DNA from: Alistipes sp. | Lineage (GTDB): Bacteria; Bacteroidota; Bacteroidia; Bacteroidales; Rikenellaceae | DNA length: 42,572 bases | Direction: 5' to 3' | Assembly: GCA_017501625.1 (NCBI GenBank) | Contig: JAFVWO010000050.1 | Location: 1-42,572 of the forward strand | Part shown: one piece after another, positions 8,066 to 16,518 of the stretch | Numbering within the stretch: the first letter of the stretch is position 1 | Layout of the letters: each line of letters opens with the position of its first letter | Position numbers and translations under genes: made by a program | The notes under the pieces: model-generated | Told to the model about the DNA's origin: nothing | The model's input: the letters and a program-made list of their open reading frames with translations, nothing else | Databases searched by the model: none

Positions 8066-11000
8066 ATGAAAAAGCTATTTGCGCTTATGGCCATAGTTTT
8101 GGCCGTAGTAGTGTCATCGTGTCAGTATGATGATACAATGGTGTGGGAGCGATTCGACGACCACGAGAATCGAATCACACAACTTGAGGAGCTGTGTCGC
8201 GAGATGAACACTAACATCTCGGCACTGCAAAGCATCGTTGAGGCGTTGCAGAACAACGACTTTGTTACGAGCGTAACACCCGTTACGGAGGGCGGTGAGA
8301 CTATCGGTTATGTCATTACCTTCTCCAAGAGCGGAACTGTCACCATCTACCATGGTGAGGATGGCGCTGACGGTAAAGATGGTATAAACGGTGCCGATGG
8401 CAAGGATGGAGTTAATGGTGCTGATGGTAAAGATGGTGTCGATGGCGCTGACGGTAAGGATGGTATAAACGGTACCGATGGCAAGGATGGTGCTGACGGT
8501 GCTGATGGTAAGGATGGTGTTACACCGACGATTGGTGTGCGTCAGGATGAAGACGGCATCTACTATTGGACTATCAATGGTGAGTGGCTTACGGATGATG
8601 CCGGTAACAAGATTAAGGCTGTAGGCGTTGACGGCAAAGACGGTGTCGATGGAGCTGACGGCAAGGATGGTATAAACGGTACCGATGGCAAAGATGGTGT
8701 CGATGGTGCTGACGGCAAGGATGGTATAAATGGTGCCGATGGTAAGGATGGTGCTGATGCCATTGCTCCTCAACTTAAGATTGAGAATGATTACTGGTGG
8801 ATATCTACCGATGGTGGTTTGACGTGGACACAGCTTGGTAAGGCGAAGGGCGAGGATGGTGTCAACTACTGTGAGGTGTTCAAAGGTGTGTCGGAGGATG
8901 ACGACTATGTATACTTCACGCTTGCGGATGATAGCACCATCGCCGTGCTTAAGGATAAGGAGTTTACATTGGAGCTCGCCACCGAGAAATTCAACTACTC
9001 GTTGGGCTATACCTACACTATAGGCTACACAATCACGGGAGCAACCTCTGCAACAACGCTTGAGGTTATCGGCTCAAACAACCTTCAGCCTACAATCGAG
9101 AGCTATGCTCTGAACGAGGGCGTTGCTACTGGCGAGATTACGGTTGAGATGCCTAAGACCATTGTTCCACACGCTACCGTAGCGGTACTTGCGGGTGATG
9201 GTCGCAGCAAGGTGGTGATGAAGGCCGTACACTTCTACTATGAGGGTAACGATGATATTGAAGATGGCGTTCTTGTCATCACCTCGGGTGAGGCTCTCGA
9301 ATTTCCGAAGGATGGAGGTGTCGTTGAGGTTGATGTTCAGACCAACCTAAGCTATCGCGTAGATATTCCCGAAGAGTATTCATGGCTTACTGTTGCCGAG
9401 ACACGTGCATCACTCCGCGAGGAGACTCTGACATTTGCGGCCGAGGCTAACGAGGGTAACCCGCGCCACGCCTTTGCCTATATCATCGACCTTGCCGATA
9501 ACAGCATAGCTCAGACACTATGCTTCACTCAGGCGGCCGACACCACGCTTATGGGCGAGGAGGTTGTCTTTGTCGACGAGCTGCTTGGAGCATATATGAT
9601 TAAGAACTTCGACACAAATCAGGATGGTGTGCTCTCTAAGGATGAGGCTCTTGGCGTTGCTAATGTAGCTGTAGATAAGAATGTTGCCGACCTTACGGGC
9701 CTTGAGTGGTGTACTAACCTTAAGTCGCTCTCGTGTGCCTCAAATAGCTATCTCACGGCACTCAATACAACTCCCTATGCTCAGCTTGAGGAGTTGGATA
9801 TTAGCGGGTCGAAGATTACGTCGCTCGACCTTAGTAACAACCGTCGCCTGAAGCGACTCATTGTATACTCTTCAAAGCTCACGGCGCTTAATGTTGAGAA
9901 TAACAACGAGCTTGTTACTCTAAAGTGTTATTCGATGTCTAATCTCGCGAACACTACCCTTACGTTGAATAACCATCCCTATCTTGAGTATCTTGATTGT
10001 CAGAAATCTAAGCTCACTAAGCTCGATATAGCAAGTTGTTCGTCACTACAAACACTATATTGTCAGAACAATAGCATCTCGAAGCTCGATATTACCAATT
10101 GTCGCAACCTTGAGATACTTGATTGTAGGTCCAATACGATTGAGGAACTTAATTTCGCTAATACCACGAAGCTGCGTACTTTGGATTGCAGCGGTAATTA
10201 TATGACTAAGCTCAACCTCTCGGCATGTATGAATCTTCAGTATATCTATGATCAGATCTATTCATATAATGAACTCGATTTGCCATACCTTAGGGAGTTG
10301 AACTTGGGCTCTATACCGAGCATTAAGAGCCTTAGTATAGCTACGATTGGGACAGATGAGCTATACACCCTGAAGGTTAGTGGCGAGTGTCTTACATCGC
10401 TAACAGTAACGGCTCGTAACAAAAATATCAATGGCTTGTCTCTCGATTTACCGAACCTTAAATCGCTCTCAATCACGGGATATATGGGCACCGAGGAGGA
10501 TTTCGATGGCGTGCCTAACCTTAAATCGTTGGAACTCTCTGCCAATGTGCTCACCAAGCTCGATATGGCAAAATCACCGCTTCTGGAGTCGCTTAACATC
10601 ACTTCGGCTATCCATCTGCTCGACTTGAATATTGCGAATAATAAGCAACTTAAGAGCTTATTTATAGGTGAGGCAGGCGTAGTATTGAGCGCGATAGACC
10701 TCTCTAATAACACCGAGCTAACGAGATTGGTCATAGAGAAGGCCACTAACCTCGAGCGCTTGGATTTGTCCAACTGCCTAAAACTCTCATATGTATCATT
10801 AAGTTCTATACAGTCGCTGTCATATATTAATTTTGGCGAAAATCCAAATTATATTAATGTTTCACCATTTGATAGGTATGCCAGAGGTAATGGTTGGGAG
10901 TATCTCGGTGCCACTCTCGCAAGTGATTTGACGATTGTTGCGCCTCTTGCCGAGTCGCTGAATGTGTATGATGTCGCAGCGAATATCAAGCTTGATATTA

Positions 11001-11785
11001 CGGGGTGTCCCAAGTTGAGGAGCCTAGATGTCGAGGAAACATACAGAACGACAAATTATTATGGTGTAACAGAGTTAGACCTCAGCAAACAGACAGACCT
11101 AAGGACACTCTCGGTTGTTTGCAATAATCTCGACCTCGATTTTGACCTTAGAAACCACACTCCGCTGACATCTATACAGATACAAGGAACTTGTAATACG
11201 GTTAATGCCTCAAACCTTAAGAGCGTTGAGAGCATATCTCTTGGTAGCTGTGCATCGGTAGATATAAGCGGCTGTACGGCATTGACAAGTTTTGAGGCAG
11301 CAACAATCAAAGAACTTGACTTTAGCAACTGCCCGAATCTGAGGACATTTGCCGCACAGTGTAACTTCGAGCATCTAAATTTGAGCAATATGTCACAGCT
11401 CCAAGAGGTAGATTTACGTAATAGTCCGCTTCTTGATTCATTAGATGTTAGCGGTTGTAGCAACCTCTCCTCTTTAAGGTGTAACCACTCACCATGGCTC
11501 GCGGCTATAAATTTGGATGGATGTACAGCATTATCAGCATTATATCTATCATATTGCGAGAGACTGGCATCAATTGACCTTAGCGACTGTACGGCATTGA
11601 AATCGCTAGAGTGCGAGTTGTGTTCATTCACACAACTCGATGTGTCGTACTGCTCGGAGCTCACATCACTCGATTGTAGCCCGATGTCTACCTTGGAGAC
11701 TCTCTATGTTAATGCTACGCAGAATGAGAAACTTTCTCGTCACACAAACTATATCCCCAATAATACGAATATCGTAGTGAAGTAG
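8066..11785 (+). CDS. Giant surface lipoprotein: coiled-coil, collagen-like stalk, BACON-like, EF-hand-like, LRR array
   Basis: I take the ATG at 8066 (MKKLFALMAIVLAVVVSSC), giving 1239 residues with lipidated Cys19. The frame opens earlier with a GTG at 8018 that spoils the signal. Domains in order: short coiled-coil at about 25-65 with the NRITQLEELCREMNTNIS pattern typical of DUF4988-like lipoprotein heads; two Gly-X-Y collagen-like blocks (GADGKDG units) at about 99-151 and 187-232; a beta-rich part; a BACON-like domain at about 401-493; one EF-hand-like loop DTNQDGVLSKDE at about 515-526; then about 30 leucine-rich repeats of 20-23 residues (L-x-x-L-D-x-S-N/C pattern, many with conserved Cys) to about 1225. 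Likely an exposed adhesin or ligand-binding protein. The ligand is unknown. Confidence 0.85.
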   Translation: MKKLFALMAIVLAVVVSSCQYDDTMVWERFDDHENRITQLEELCREMNTNISALQSIVEALQNNDFVTSVTPVTEGGETIGYVITFSKSGTVTIYHGEDGADGKDGINGADGKDGVNGADGKDGVDGADGKDGINGTDGKDGADGADGKDGVTPTIGVRQDEDGIYYWTINGEWLTDDAGNKIKAVGVDGKDGVDGADGKDGINGTDGKDGVDGADGKDGINGADGKDGADAIAPQLKIENDYWWISTDGGLTWTQLGKAKGEDGVNYCEVFKGVSEDDDYVYFTLADDSTIAVLKDKEFTLELATEKFNYSLGYTYTIGYTITGATSATTLEVIGSNNLQPTIESYALNEGVATGEITVEMPKTIVPHATVAVLAGDGRSKVVMKAVHFYYEGNDDIEDGVLVITSGEALEFPKDGGVVEVDVQTNLSYRVDIPEEYSWLTVAETRASLREETLTFAAEANEGNPRHAFAYIIDLADNSIAQTLCFTQAADTTLMGEEVVFVDELLGAYMIKNFDTNQDGVLSKDEALGVANVAVDKNVADLTGLEWCTNLKSLSCASNSYLTALNTTPYAQLEELDISGSKITSLDLSNNRRLKRLIVYSSKLTALNVENNNELVTLKCYSMSNLANTTLTLNNHPYLEYLDCQKSKLTKLDIASCSSLQTLYCQNNSISKLDITNCRNLEILDCRSNTIEELNFANTTKLRTLDCSGNYMTKLNLSACMNLQYIYDQIYSYNELDLPYLRELNLGSIPSIKSLSIATIGTDELYTLKVSGECLTSLTVTARNKNINGLSLDLPNLKSLSITGYMGTEEDFDGVPNLKSLELSANVLTKLDMAKSPLLESLNITSAIHLLDLNIANNKQLKSLFIGEAGVVLSAIDLSNNTELTRLVIEKATNLERLDLSNCLKLSYVSLSSIQSLSYINFGENPNYINVSPFDRYARGNGWEYLGATLASDLTIVAPLAESLNVYDVAANIKLDITGCPKLRSLDVEETYRTTNYYGVTELDLSKQTDLRTLSVVCNNLDLDFDLRNHTPLTSIQIQGTCNTVNASNLKSVESISLGSCASVDISGCTALTSFEAATIKELDFSNCPNLRTFAAQCNFEHLNLSNMSQLQEVDLRNSPLLDSLDVSGCSNLSSLRCNHSPWLAAINLDGCTALSALYLSYCERLASIDLSDCTALKSLECELCSFTQLDVSYCSELTSLDCSPMSTLETLYVNATQNEKLSRHTNYIPNNTNIVVK
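8362..8520 (+). repeat. Collagen-like coding repeat, block 1
   Basis: About nine 18-bp-scale units of the GGTGCTGATGGCAAGGAT type encode GADGKDG(I/V)NG, a Gly-X-Y triplet pattern. Units are close to identical and may vary in number by slippage or recombination with block 2. Confidence 0.85.
8626..8762 (+). repeat. Collagen-like coding repeat, block 2
   Basis: The same GADGKDG-type units as block 1, separated from it by a short non-repetitive module containing DEDGIYYWTINGEWL. The order stalk, YYWTINGEWL module, stalk is therefore seen directly. Confidence 0.85.
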
Positions 11786-11802
11786 GGTAGTATATGTTGA
11801 TT

Positions 11803-11868
11803 GAGAGTGAATAAAAAGAGTATTTCTGCGGTAAACATGCATGAAACTACATCTTTTTATTCACTCTC
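11803..11868 (+). repeat. Repeat A, copy 3 (internally shortened, 66 bp); likely terminator
   Basis: Arms GAGAGTGAATAAAAAG and CTTTTTATTCACTCTC match those of copies 1 and 2 except at the outer positions, which changed on both sides and still pair. About 54 bp of the interior is missing. It starts 17 bp after the stop of the LRR lipoprotein gene and is followed by TTTTT, so it can act as that gene's terminator. Confidence 0.8.
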
Positions 11869-12065
11869 TTTTTGTGGTTGCGAAGGGTGGCGTGGAGAGT
11901 ATAGCAAGTTGATTTTAGGGCGTTTGGGAAGCTTAGTGTTTTTTAGAACCCTTAAATTCATAAAATTGCCTGAACTCGCAACCGCTACGTGTCATCTCGG
12001 GTATACTTTTATATACCCACGTCATCGCGAAGAATTGTATCCGACGGCTACACTGATACGCAATA
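11869..12065. other. Intergenic DNA with hairpin GGGTATA/TATACCC
   Basis: No supported ORF. The hairpin at about 12000-12018 (GGGTATA, CTTTTA-like loop, TATACCC) recurs almost unchanged at about 12233-12254, so two copies bracket repeat B copy 1. Confidence 0.45.
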
Positions 12066-12197
12066 TCGCACTCCGCAACGAGGTATATTCAGCGGTAGAT
12101 GCCCACGTTGGGACATGGTATCAACTATCGCTCCTCACCGCCACGGATGCCCCCGCCTCGGCATGACGAGTCTATTTATACTCCACCGGCTATTTAG
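12066..12197 (+). repeat. Repeat B, copy 1 (about 130 bp)
   Basis: Matches the reverse complement of about 18494-18625 at roughly 85-90 percent by eye. Shared phrases include ATCGCACTCCGCAACGA, GGTAGATGCCCACGTTGGG, CAACTATCGCTCCTC and GCCTCGGCATGACGAGT. There is no ORF or terminal repeat that would mark it as an insertion sequence. Confidence 0.75.
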
Positions 12198-12427
12198 GTT
12201 GCGCCCTTTGTTGCAGCGACCCATCACTCTTGCGGGTATACTTTCATATACCCGCAATACAAAATGTTATACTGAGTGGAGCGTGGAGAGAAGTGAGGGG
12301 GTGTGAGTGTTTTTGAGGCGTTAGGGGGTAGTCATGAATATTATCAATAGAGTAATTCGATACCAAGAGTTTTAACAAACTGTCGGGGTCGAAGACTACA
12401 CCTCAAATTATAGATGTCTATCCGCTT
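12198..12427. other. Intergenic DNA downstream of repeat B copy 1
   Basis: Contains the perfect hairpin TGCGGGTATA/TATACCCGCA at 12231-12256 and the degenerate ACTGAGTGGAGCGTGGAGAG repeat near 12271. No gene recognised. Confidence 0.4.
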
Positions 12428-12949
12428 TTACTTGGGAGAATTTATGCGGAAGCCAAAGTTAGCATATATACAGCATTTATTTGATATTGCCGATTTATAG
12501 GTGTCTATATAGCGTATGCCAATGCCGATATATGGTCCTCTGTTAAACTCGAATTTTGCCCCAAGGTCATAGGCCATAGCGCCCCATTTACCGCCAAGTG
12601 TCGACTGCACCTTGGGTGCTATAGCCAAGCCCCAATTCTGAGATTGCACAACCTTATACTCGGCGCTGATACCTAAATAGCCCTGCTCGGTAAAGGTTTT
12701 ACTATTGTGAAAAAGGCCTGTGCTGGCTGCAAGGGGTATATGTACGGACCATCTGTCGTTAAAATGAAAACCATACGAAGCCTCGATATCCATCATGCTG
12801 AAGTTGTTGTCGCGCCTTGCGAATGTGCTACCCGCCCTCGTCTCGGCAGTAAATGACATATAGAAGTTCTTTTCGGGCTTCTGTTCTTGTGCCATAGCCA
12901 CTGATGCAAACATCGTAAATAGCATGACAAAGATAATTCGCGCTCTCAT
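12428..12949 (-). CDS. Small outer-membrane beta-barrel protein
   Basis: A 173-residue protein with a signal peptide (MRARIIFVMLFTMFASVAMAQ, cut after AMA). It is followed by about eight amphipathic strands rich in aromatic and glycine residues (ASYGFHFNDRWSVHIPL, QGYLGISAEYKVV, GPYIGIGIRYIDTY), ending YANFGFRINSPK. This fits an OmpA/OmpW-like 8-stranded barrel of the type annotated as outer membrane beta-barrel protein in Bacteroidota. A minus-strand box TATCTTTG at 13001-13008 lies about 50 nt upstream. It is transcribed separately from the TPR regulator upstream, since a hairpin stands between them. Ligand or role unknown. Confidence 0.7.
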   Translation of the reverse strand: MRARIIFVMLFTMFASVAMAQEQKPEKNFYMSFTAETRAGSTFARRDNNFSMMDIEASYGFHFNDRWSVHIPLAASTGLFHNSKTFTEQGYLGISAEYKVVQSQNWGLAIAPKVQSTLGGKWGAMAYDLGAKFEFNRGPYIGIGIRYIDTYKSAISNKCCIYANFGFRINSPK

Positions 12950-13000
12950 AATTTATACAAATAATTTTTGTTGTTAATAACAAGTCTCAATATCTATTCG

Positions 13001-13008
13001 CAAAGATA
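13001..13008 (-). promoter_or_regulatory. -7 box for the beta-barrel gene
   Basis: TATCTTTG on the minus strand, leader about 45 nt. The -33 element is poor. Confidence 0.5.
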
Positions 13009-13095
13009 GTAAATATTTTCCTAATAAAAATAGAAAATACCCTTAAAAGTGCATCACACATATCTTGTCTAACGCTTTGATATACAACAAAATAC

Positions 13096-13129
13096 AAATA
13101 GTGTGATATTTCAAAATATCACACTATTT
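13096..13129. terminator. Hairpin between the TPR regulator and the beta-barrel gene
   Basis: A 16-bp perfect stem (AAATAGTGTGATATTT with its complement) and a 2-nt loop. It lies about 80 bp beyond the stop of the TPR gene on the minus strand and is flanked by A/T runs. It probably ends that transcript. Confidence 0.6.
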
Positions 13130-13210
13130 TGCATATTTTAATAATGTGTTGAATATCAGGAAATTACCCCCCCCCTCAAAATTTTGTCGCTGTGATAAAA
13201 ATTTTAAGGC

Positions 13211-14923
13211 TTAGGGCATCTCTTCGAGGATAATTTGGGCGTTTGGAGTATTAAGTTTTGAGATTTTATTACGCAGGCGGTATTTACGTGTAAGGATATT
13301 GCCCGTAGTCTCGCCCACAAAGATACTTATACTCTTGGCCGAGAATCCTGCATATATATAGCATAGTAGCTTAATATCGCGTGGCGATATACTGGGAATC
13401 TCGGTGCGCACCAAATTTATGGCATTACGTTTATATTGATTTACAATCTTCTCCAGCTGTGCTAATGTTCCCTTGTCGTTGGCGAACTTGTTTATCTCTA
13501 TTCTCACTTGTTCGTAGATACTCTCCTTCTCGCGACTAATTCCGTGAGTTTCGTAGTATGTATTACTAAGTTTATCCAACAATTTGTACTGCTTATGGAA
13601 TAGGTCTGCCACTTGGCTGTGCATCTCCCTAATCATGGAGGTGTGTGCCTCCTCTTGCTTAGATATATGTTTTGAAATCTCCGATATGTGTCGCTCCTTG
13701 TCTTGTATAGAGTGCTGCAGTTCGGTGGCCAAATCCATATATTTGCTAATCTCCAAATCTTTTGATATGACGCGATGTCTTGCGTACATTATTATAATAA
13801 CTATACATAATAGTGCGACAACGAATAGTGATACGTAGATTTGTGTATTCTTCTTTAGGCGGTAGGCATTGAACTTTGCCTGATTATGGAAATATTCCTT
13901 TTGTACCGATTCTATTGGCTGTTGTAAGATATCATGTAATTGAATCCTTTGTTTGTTGATGCCGGCAGTCAAATAACTATACGCTTCATCAGTCCGTCCC
14001 ATTTTGTTGTATGTGCTTGCCGACTGAAAGTACATACATACAGTGTCATTGGCATTTGTAGTCTGCTCCCAAGCTCTTCGTAAATACTCTTCTGCTTGTC
14101 TATGATTGTTCGATGCCGCATAGTAATTAGCAACAGCGCTTAAATATCCAGATGAGGTTGGTTGGTTAATATTTTTTTGCGTTATGTTAATTATGTCACC
14201 ACAATGCTCATAATCTCCCACCATATCGTATAGAATGATAAGATTTTCATAACAACCGGTCTCAAGACCTATATCGCCTAATGCGATTGCATATTTTAAA
14301 GCCTCGTTGGTGTATTTGATAGCCTCATGTTTGTCCTCAAGATTTATATAGGCGTGACCAATATTATGCAATGCGTATGCTTTGTGATATTGTAAGTCTG
14401 TTTGTGAATAATGGCTATATGCCTGTTTGGCTGCCGTTAGCCATTTGTTGTAATCGTAGAATAAACTATATATGTTTCCTATCTCAGTATATAGTAGACC
14501 TGCCAAGTAGTTGTCATTTAACTTGTCGAGTAGCTCTTCGGCTTGAGTATATGCTATGATAGCATGCGTATAATCGCCTTTGTTGGATAATATTCGTCCT
14601 TGGTAGTAGTACGACATAAATTTATAGTGCACATTGTCGGACTCTTCGTAGTACTCTACGGCATCATCTATGAGCGTAGCATCTGTCTCGTCGATATAGT
14701 TTTTATCCTTGGCTTGGGTAAGCAGCAGGGCATAGCGCGCCTTGGTGCCACGCGAAGCTACGGTTGTTATATCGATACCCTCAAGGAGGACTAACGACGA
14801 GTCGGGGCGCTCGACCATCAACTCTTCTGCCTTGTCTAACATCCGCTCAACATCGCGTGATGAGGAGCAGGAGCACAAAAGCACGAGTGATATTCCTACG
14901 GTGATGTGTAATAAGTGCTTCAT
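13211..14923 (-). CDS. Membrane-anchored TPR protein with C-terminal LuxR/GerE-like helix-turn-helix region
   Basis: 570 residues. The N-terminus MKHLLHITVGISLVLLCSCSSS is a lipoprotein-type signal. About eight tetratricopeptide-like repeats follow (residues 25-330, e.g. NKGDYTHAIIAYTQAEELL and LEDKHEAIKYTNEALKYA). A transmembrane helix comes next (about 354-375, YVSLFVVALLCIVIIIMYA), then a coiled-coil (about 380-480). The C-terminal segment ISPRDIKLLCYIYAGFSAKS has the look of a LuxR-type recognition region (S-x-R-E/D...LCYIYAGFSxKxIS). Bacteroidales carry many such regulators, which couple a periplasmic TPR sensor to a cytoplasmic DNA-binding tail. A truncated paralogue lies just upstream. 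Target genes are unknown. Confidence 0.72.
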   Translation of the reverse strand: MKHLLHITVGISLVLLCSCSSSRDVERMLDKAEELMVERPDSSLVLLEGIDITTVASRGTKARYALLLTQAKDKNYIDETDATLIDDAVEYYEESDNVHYKFMSYYYQGRILSNKGDYTHAIIAYTQAEELLDKLNDNYLAGLLYTEIGNIYSLFYDYNKWLTAAKQAYSHYSQTDLQYHKAYALHNIGHAYINLEDKHEAIKYTNEALKYAIALGDIGLETGCYENLIILYDMVGDYEHCGDIINITQKNINQPTSSGYLSAVANYYAASNNHRQAEEYLRRAWEQTTNANDTVCMYFQSASTYNKMGRTDEAYSYLTAGINKQRIQLHDILQQPIESVQKEYFHNQAKFNAYRLKKNTQIYVSLFVVALLCIVIIIMYARHRVISKDLEISKYMDLATELQHSIQDKERHISEISKHISKQEEAHTSMIREMHSQVADLFHKQYKLLDKLSNTYYETHGISREKESIYEQVRIEINKFANDKGTLAQLEKIVNQYKRNAINLVRTEIPSISPRDIKLLCYIYAGFSAKSISIFVGETTGNILTRKYRLRNKISKLNTPNAQIILEEMP

Positions 14924-14955
14924 AGGTTTGTCTGTTTACCATATACCCGCTGCAA

Positions 14956-15222
14956 CTACTGCACACGTATGCGCTTGCCTATAGCTATGCGATCAATATT
15001 TATGTCGAGGTTGAGTTCTGCTAATACAAGCCGATAATGAGCCATATCCTTATGGCCGTGAATATTCTCGGGGTCAATTGAGTTGATGATGCTCAAAGCC
15101 GAGTCTGGATGGTCAATCATAGTTCTCTCCGCCCTCTCAATAAGTTTGATGGTATCACTATGTGTCGTACAACTACCCAATGTTAACAAACAGATAGCAA
15201 TGGCATGTATCCAACCCCTCAT
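14956..15222 (-). pseudogene. Truncated paralogue of the TPR/HTH regulator (N-terminal fragment)
   Basis: 88 residues: a lipoprotein signal (MRGWIHAIAICLLTLGSC) and then KLIERAERTMIDHPDSALSI, which lines up with MLDKAEELMVERPDSSLVLL in the downstream full-length gene. After about 60 aligned residues it diverges and stops at 14956, only 33 bp before the start of the full-length gene. All later TPR, membrane and HTH parts are missing. It may be a relic of a tandem duplication, though it could still make a small secreted lipoprotein. It starts 15 bp after the rarA stop. Confidence 0.65.
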
Positions 15223-15237
15223 AGATAATAGATTTTG

Positions 15238-16515
15238 TTATTTTTGATACTTATCACCCCATAGTGTGCGCATACGCTCGGCAATTTTCTGCTCTTGGGC
15301 GTTCTGCTCATTGGGGGTATAGAAGCGTGTGCCGCTAAGGCTCTCGGGGAGGAACTCCTGTTGCACGAAGTTGCCCGCATAGTCGTGGGCATACTTATAG
15401 TCGGCGCCATAGCCGAGCTTATCCATGAGTTTCGTGGGGGCATTACGCAAATGCAGGGGCACAGGCCTATTTGTTGTGTCGTGCTCGACCATTTGCAGTG
15501 CCTTATTGATAGCCGCGTATGCCGAGTTGCTCTTGGGGCTCGTGGCGAGGTATATCGTCGTCTCGGCCAGCGTGATGCGTGCCTCGGGCATGCCTATCTT
15601 ATGCACCGTGTCGAAGCAGGCGTTAGCCAAGAGCAGGGCGTTGGGGTTGGCAAGGCCCACATCCTCCGAGGCGAGGATGACAAGCCTGCGAGCGATGAAG
15701 CGTGGCTCCTCGCCACCGGCAAGCATACGTGCGAGGTAGTATATCGCAGCATTGGGGTCGCTGCCACGCACCGACTTGATAAAGGCGGAGATGACATCGT
15801 AGTGTTGCTCGCCCGACTTATCGTAGAGGGCTATATTTTGTTGTAGACAGTCGGTGACACGCTCATCGTCGATGATGATGTCGCCATCCGAGGCGCCGAC
15901 GATGATGTCGAGGATATTTAGTAATTTCCTCGCATCGCCACCCGAGAAGCGGAACAAGGCCTCCGTCTCGCGCACCTCGACATGTCGCCTCTGAAGCTCC
16001 GCATCGGTAGTGAGGGCGCGGTCGAGGAGCGTTTGCAGCTCGCCATCGTCCATGGGCTTAAGGACATATACCTGACATCGGCTCAAAAGTGGCGATATAA
16101 CCTCGAATGAGGGGTTTTCTGTCGTAGCACCTATGAGCGTGACGATGCCCTGCTCCACAGCACCGAGCAACGAGTCCTGCTGCGACTTGTTGAAGCGGTG
16201 AATCTCGTCGATAAAGAGAAATGCGGGGCGGGCATTGAAGAGGTGTTGGTTTTTGGCCTTCTCGATGACCTCCCTCACATCCTTAACGCCCGAAGTCACG
16301 GCAGAGAGGGTGTAGAAGGGCCTATCGAGGGCATTGGCGACAATCTTCGCCAATGTCGTCTTACCCACACCCGGGGGGCCCCAGAGGATAAACGATGGCA
16401 CACCCCCCGTGGCGATAAACTTGCGGAAGACACCGTTGTCGCCAACCAAATGTTTCTGCCCTATGTAGTCGTCGAGGCTCTGTGGGCGCAGGCGCTCGGC
16501 CAAAGGTTGTGACAT
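15238..16515 (-). CDS. rarA: Replication-associated recombination protein A (MgsA/WRNIP1-type AAA+ ATPase)
   Basis: A 425-residue clamp-loader-like ATPase that works at stalled replication forks. Walker A is GPPGVGKTTL near residues 45-54, Walker B FLFIDEIHRF near 98-107, sensor 1 GATTENPSFEV near 129-139, and the arginine-finger region SPLLSRC. The C-terminal tetramerisation domain has the usual YKYAHDYAGNFVQQEFLPE signature. Full length for the family. The ATG is 3 bp after the stop of the nucleoside permease gene, so the two are cotranscribed. The permease does not bear on its job. Confidence 0.95.
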   Translation of the reverse strand: MSQPLAERLRPQSLDDYIGQKHLVGDNGVFRKFIATGGVPSFILWGPPGVGKTTLAKIVANALDRPFYTLSAVTSGVKDVREVIEKAKNQHLFNARPAFLFIDEIHRFNKSQQDSLLGAVEQGIVTLIGATTENPSFEVISPLLSRCQVYVLKPMDDGELQTLLDRALTTDAELQRRHVEVRETEALFRFSGGDARKLLNILDIIVGASDGDIIIDDERVTDCLQQNIALYDKSGEQHYDVISAFIKSVRGSDPNAAIYYLARMLAGGEEPRFIARRLVILASEDVGLANPNALLLANACFDTVHKIGMPEARITLAETTIYLATSPKSNSAYAAINKALQMVEHDTTNRPVPLHLRNAPTKLMDKLGYGADYKYAHDYAGNFVQQEFLPESLSGTRFYTPNEQNAQEQKIAERMRTLWGDKYQK

Positions 16516-16518
16516 ATA

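Noticed and set aside
8114-8773. Minus-strand frames of repetitive composition opposite the collagen-like region
   Set aside because: Their repeats are only the complement of the GADGKDG coding repeats.
11803-11868. Repeat A as a classic insertion sequence
   Set aside because: No transposase, no visible target duplications, and arm ends that covary instead of staying fixed.
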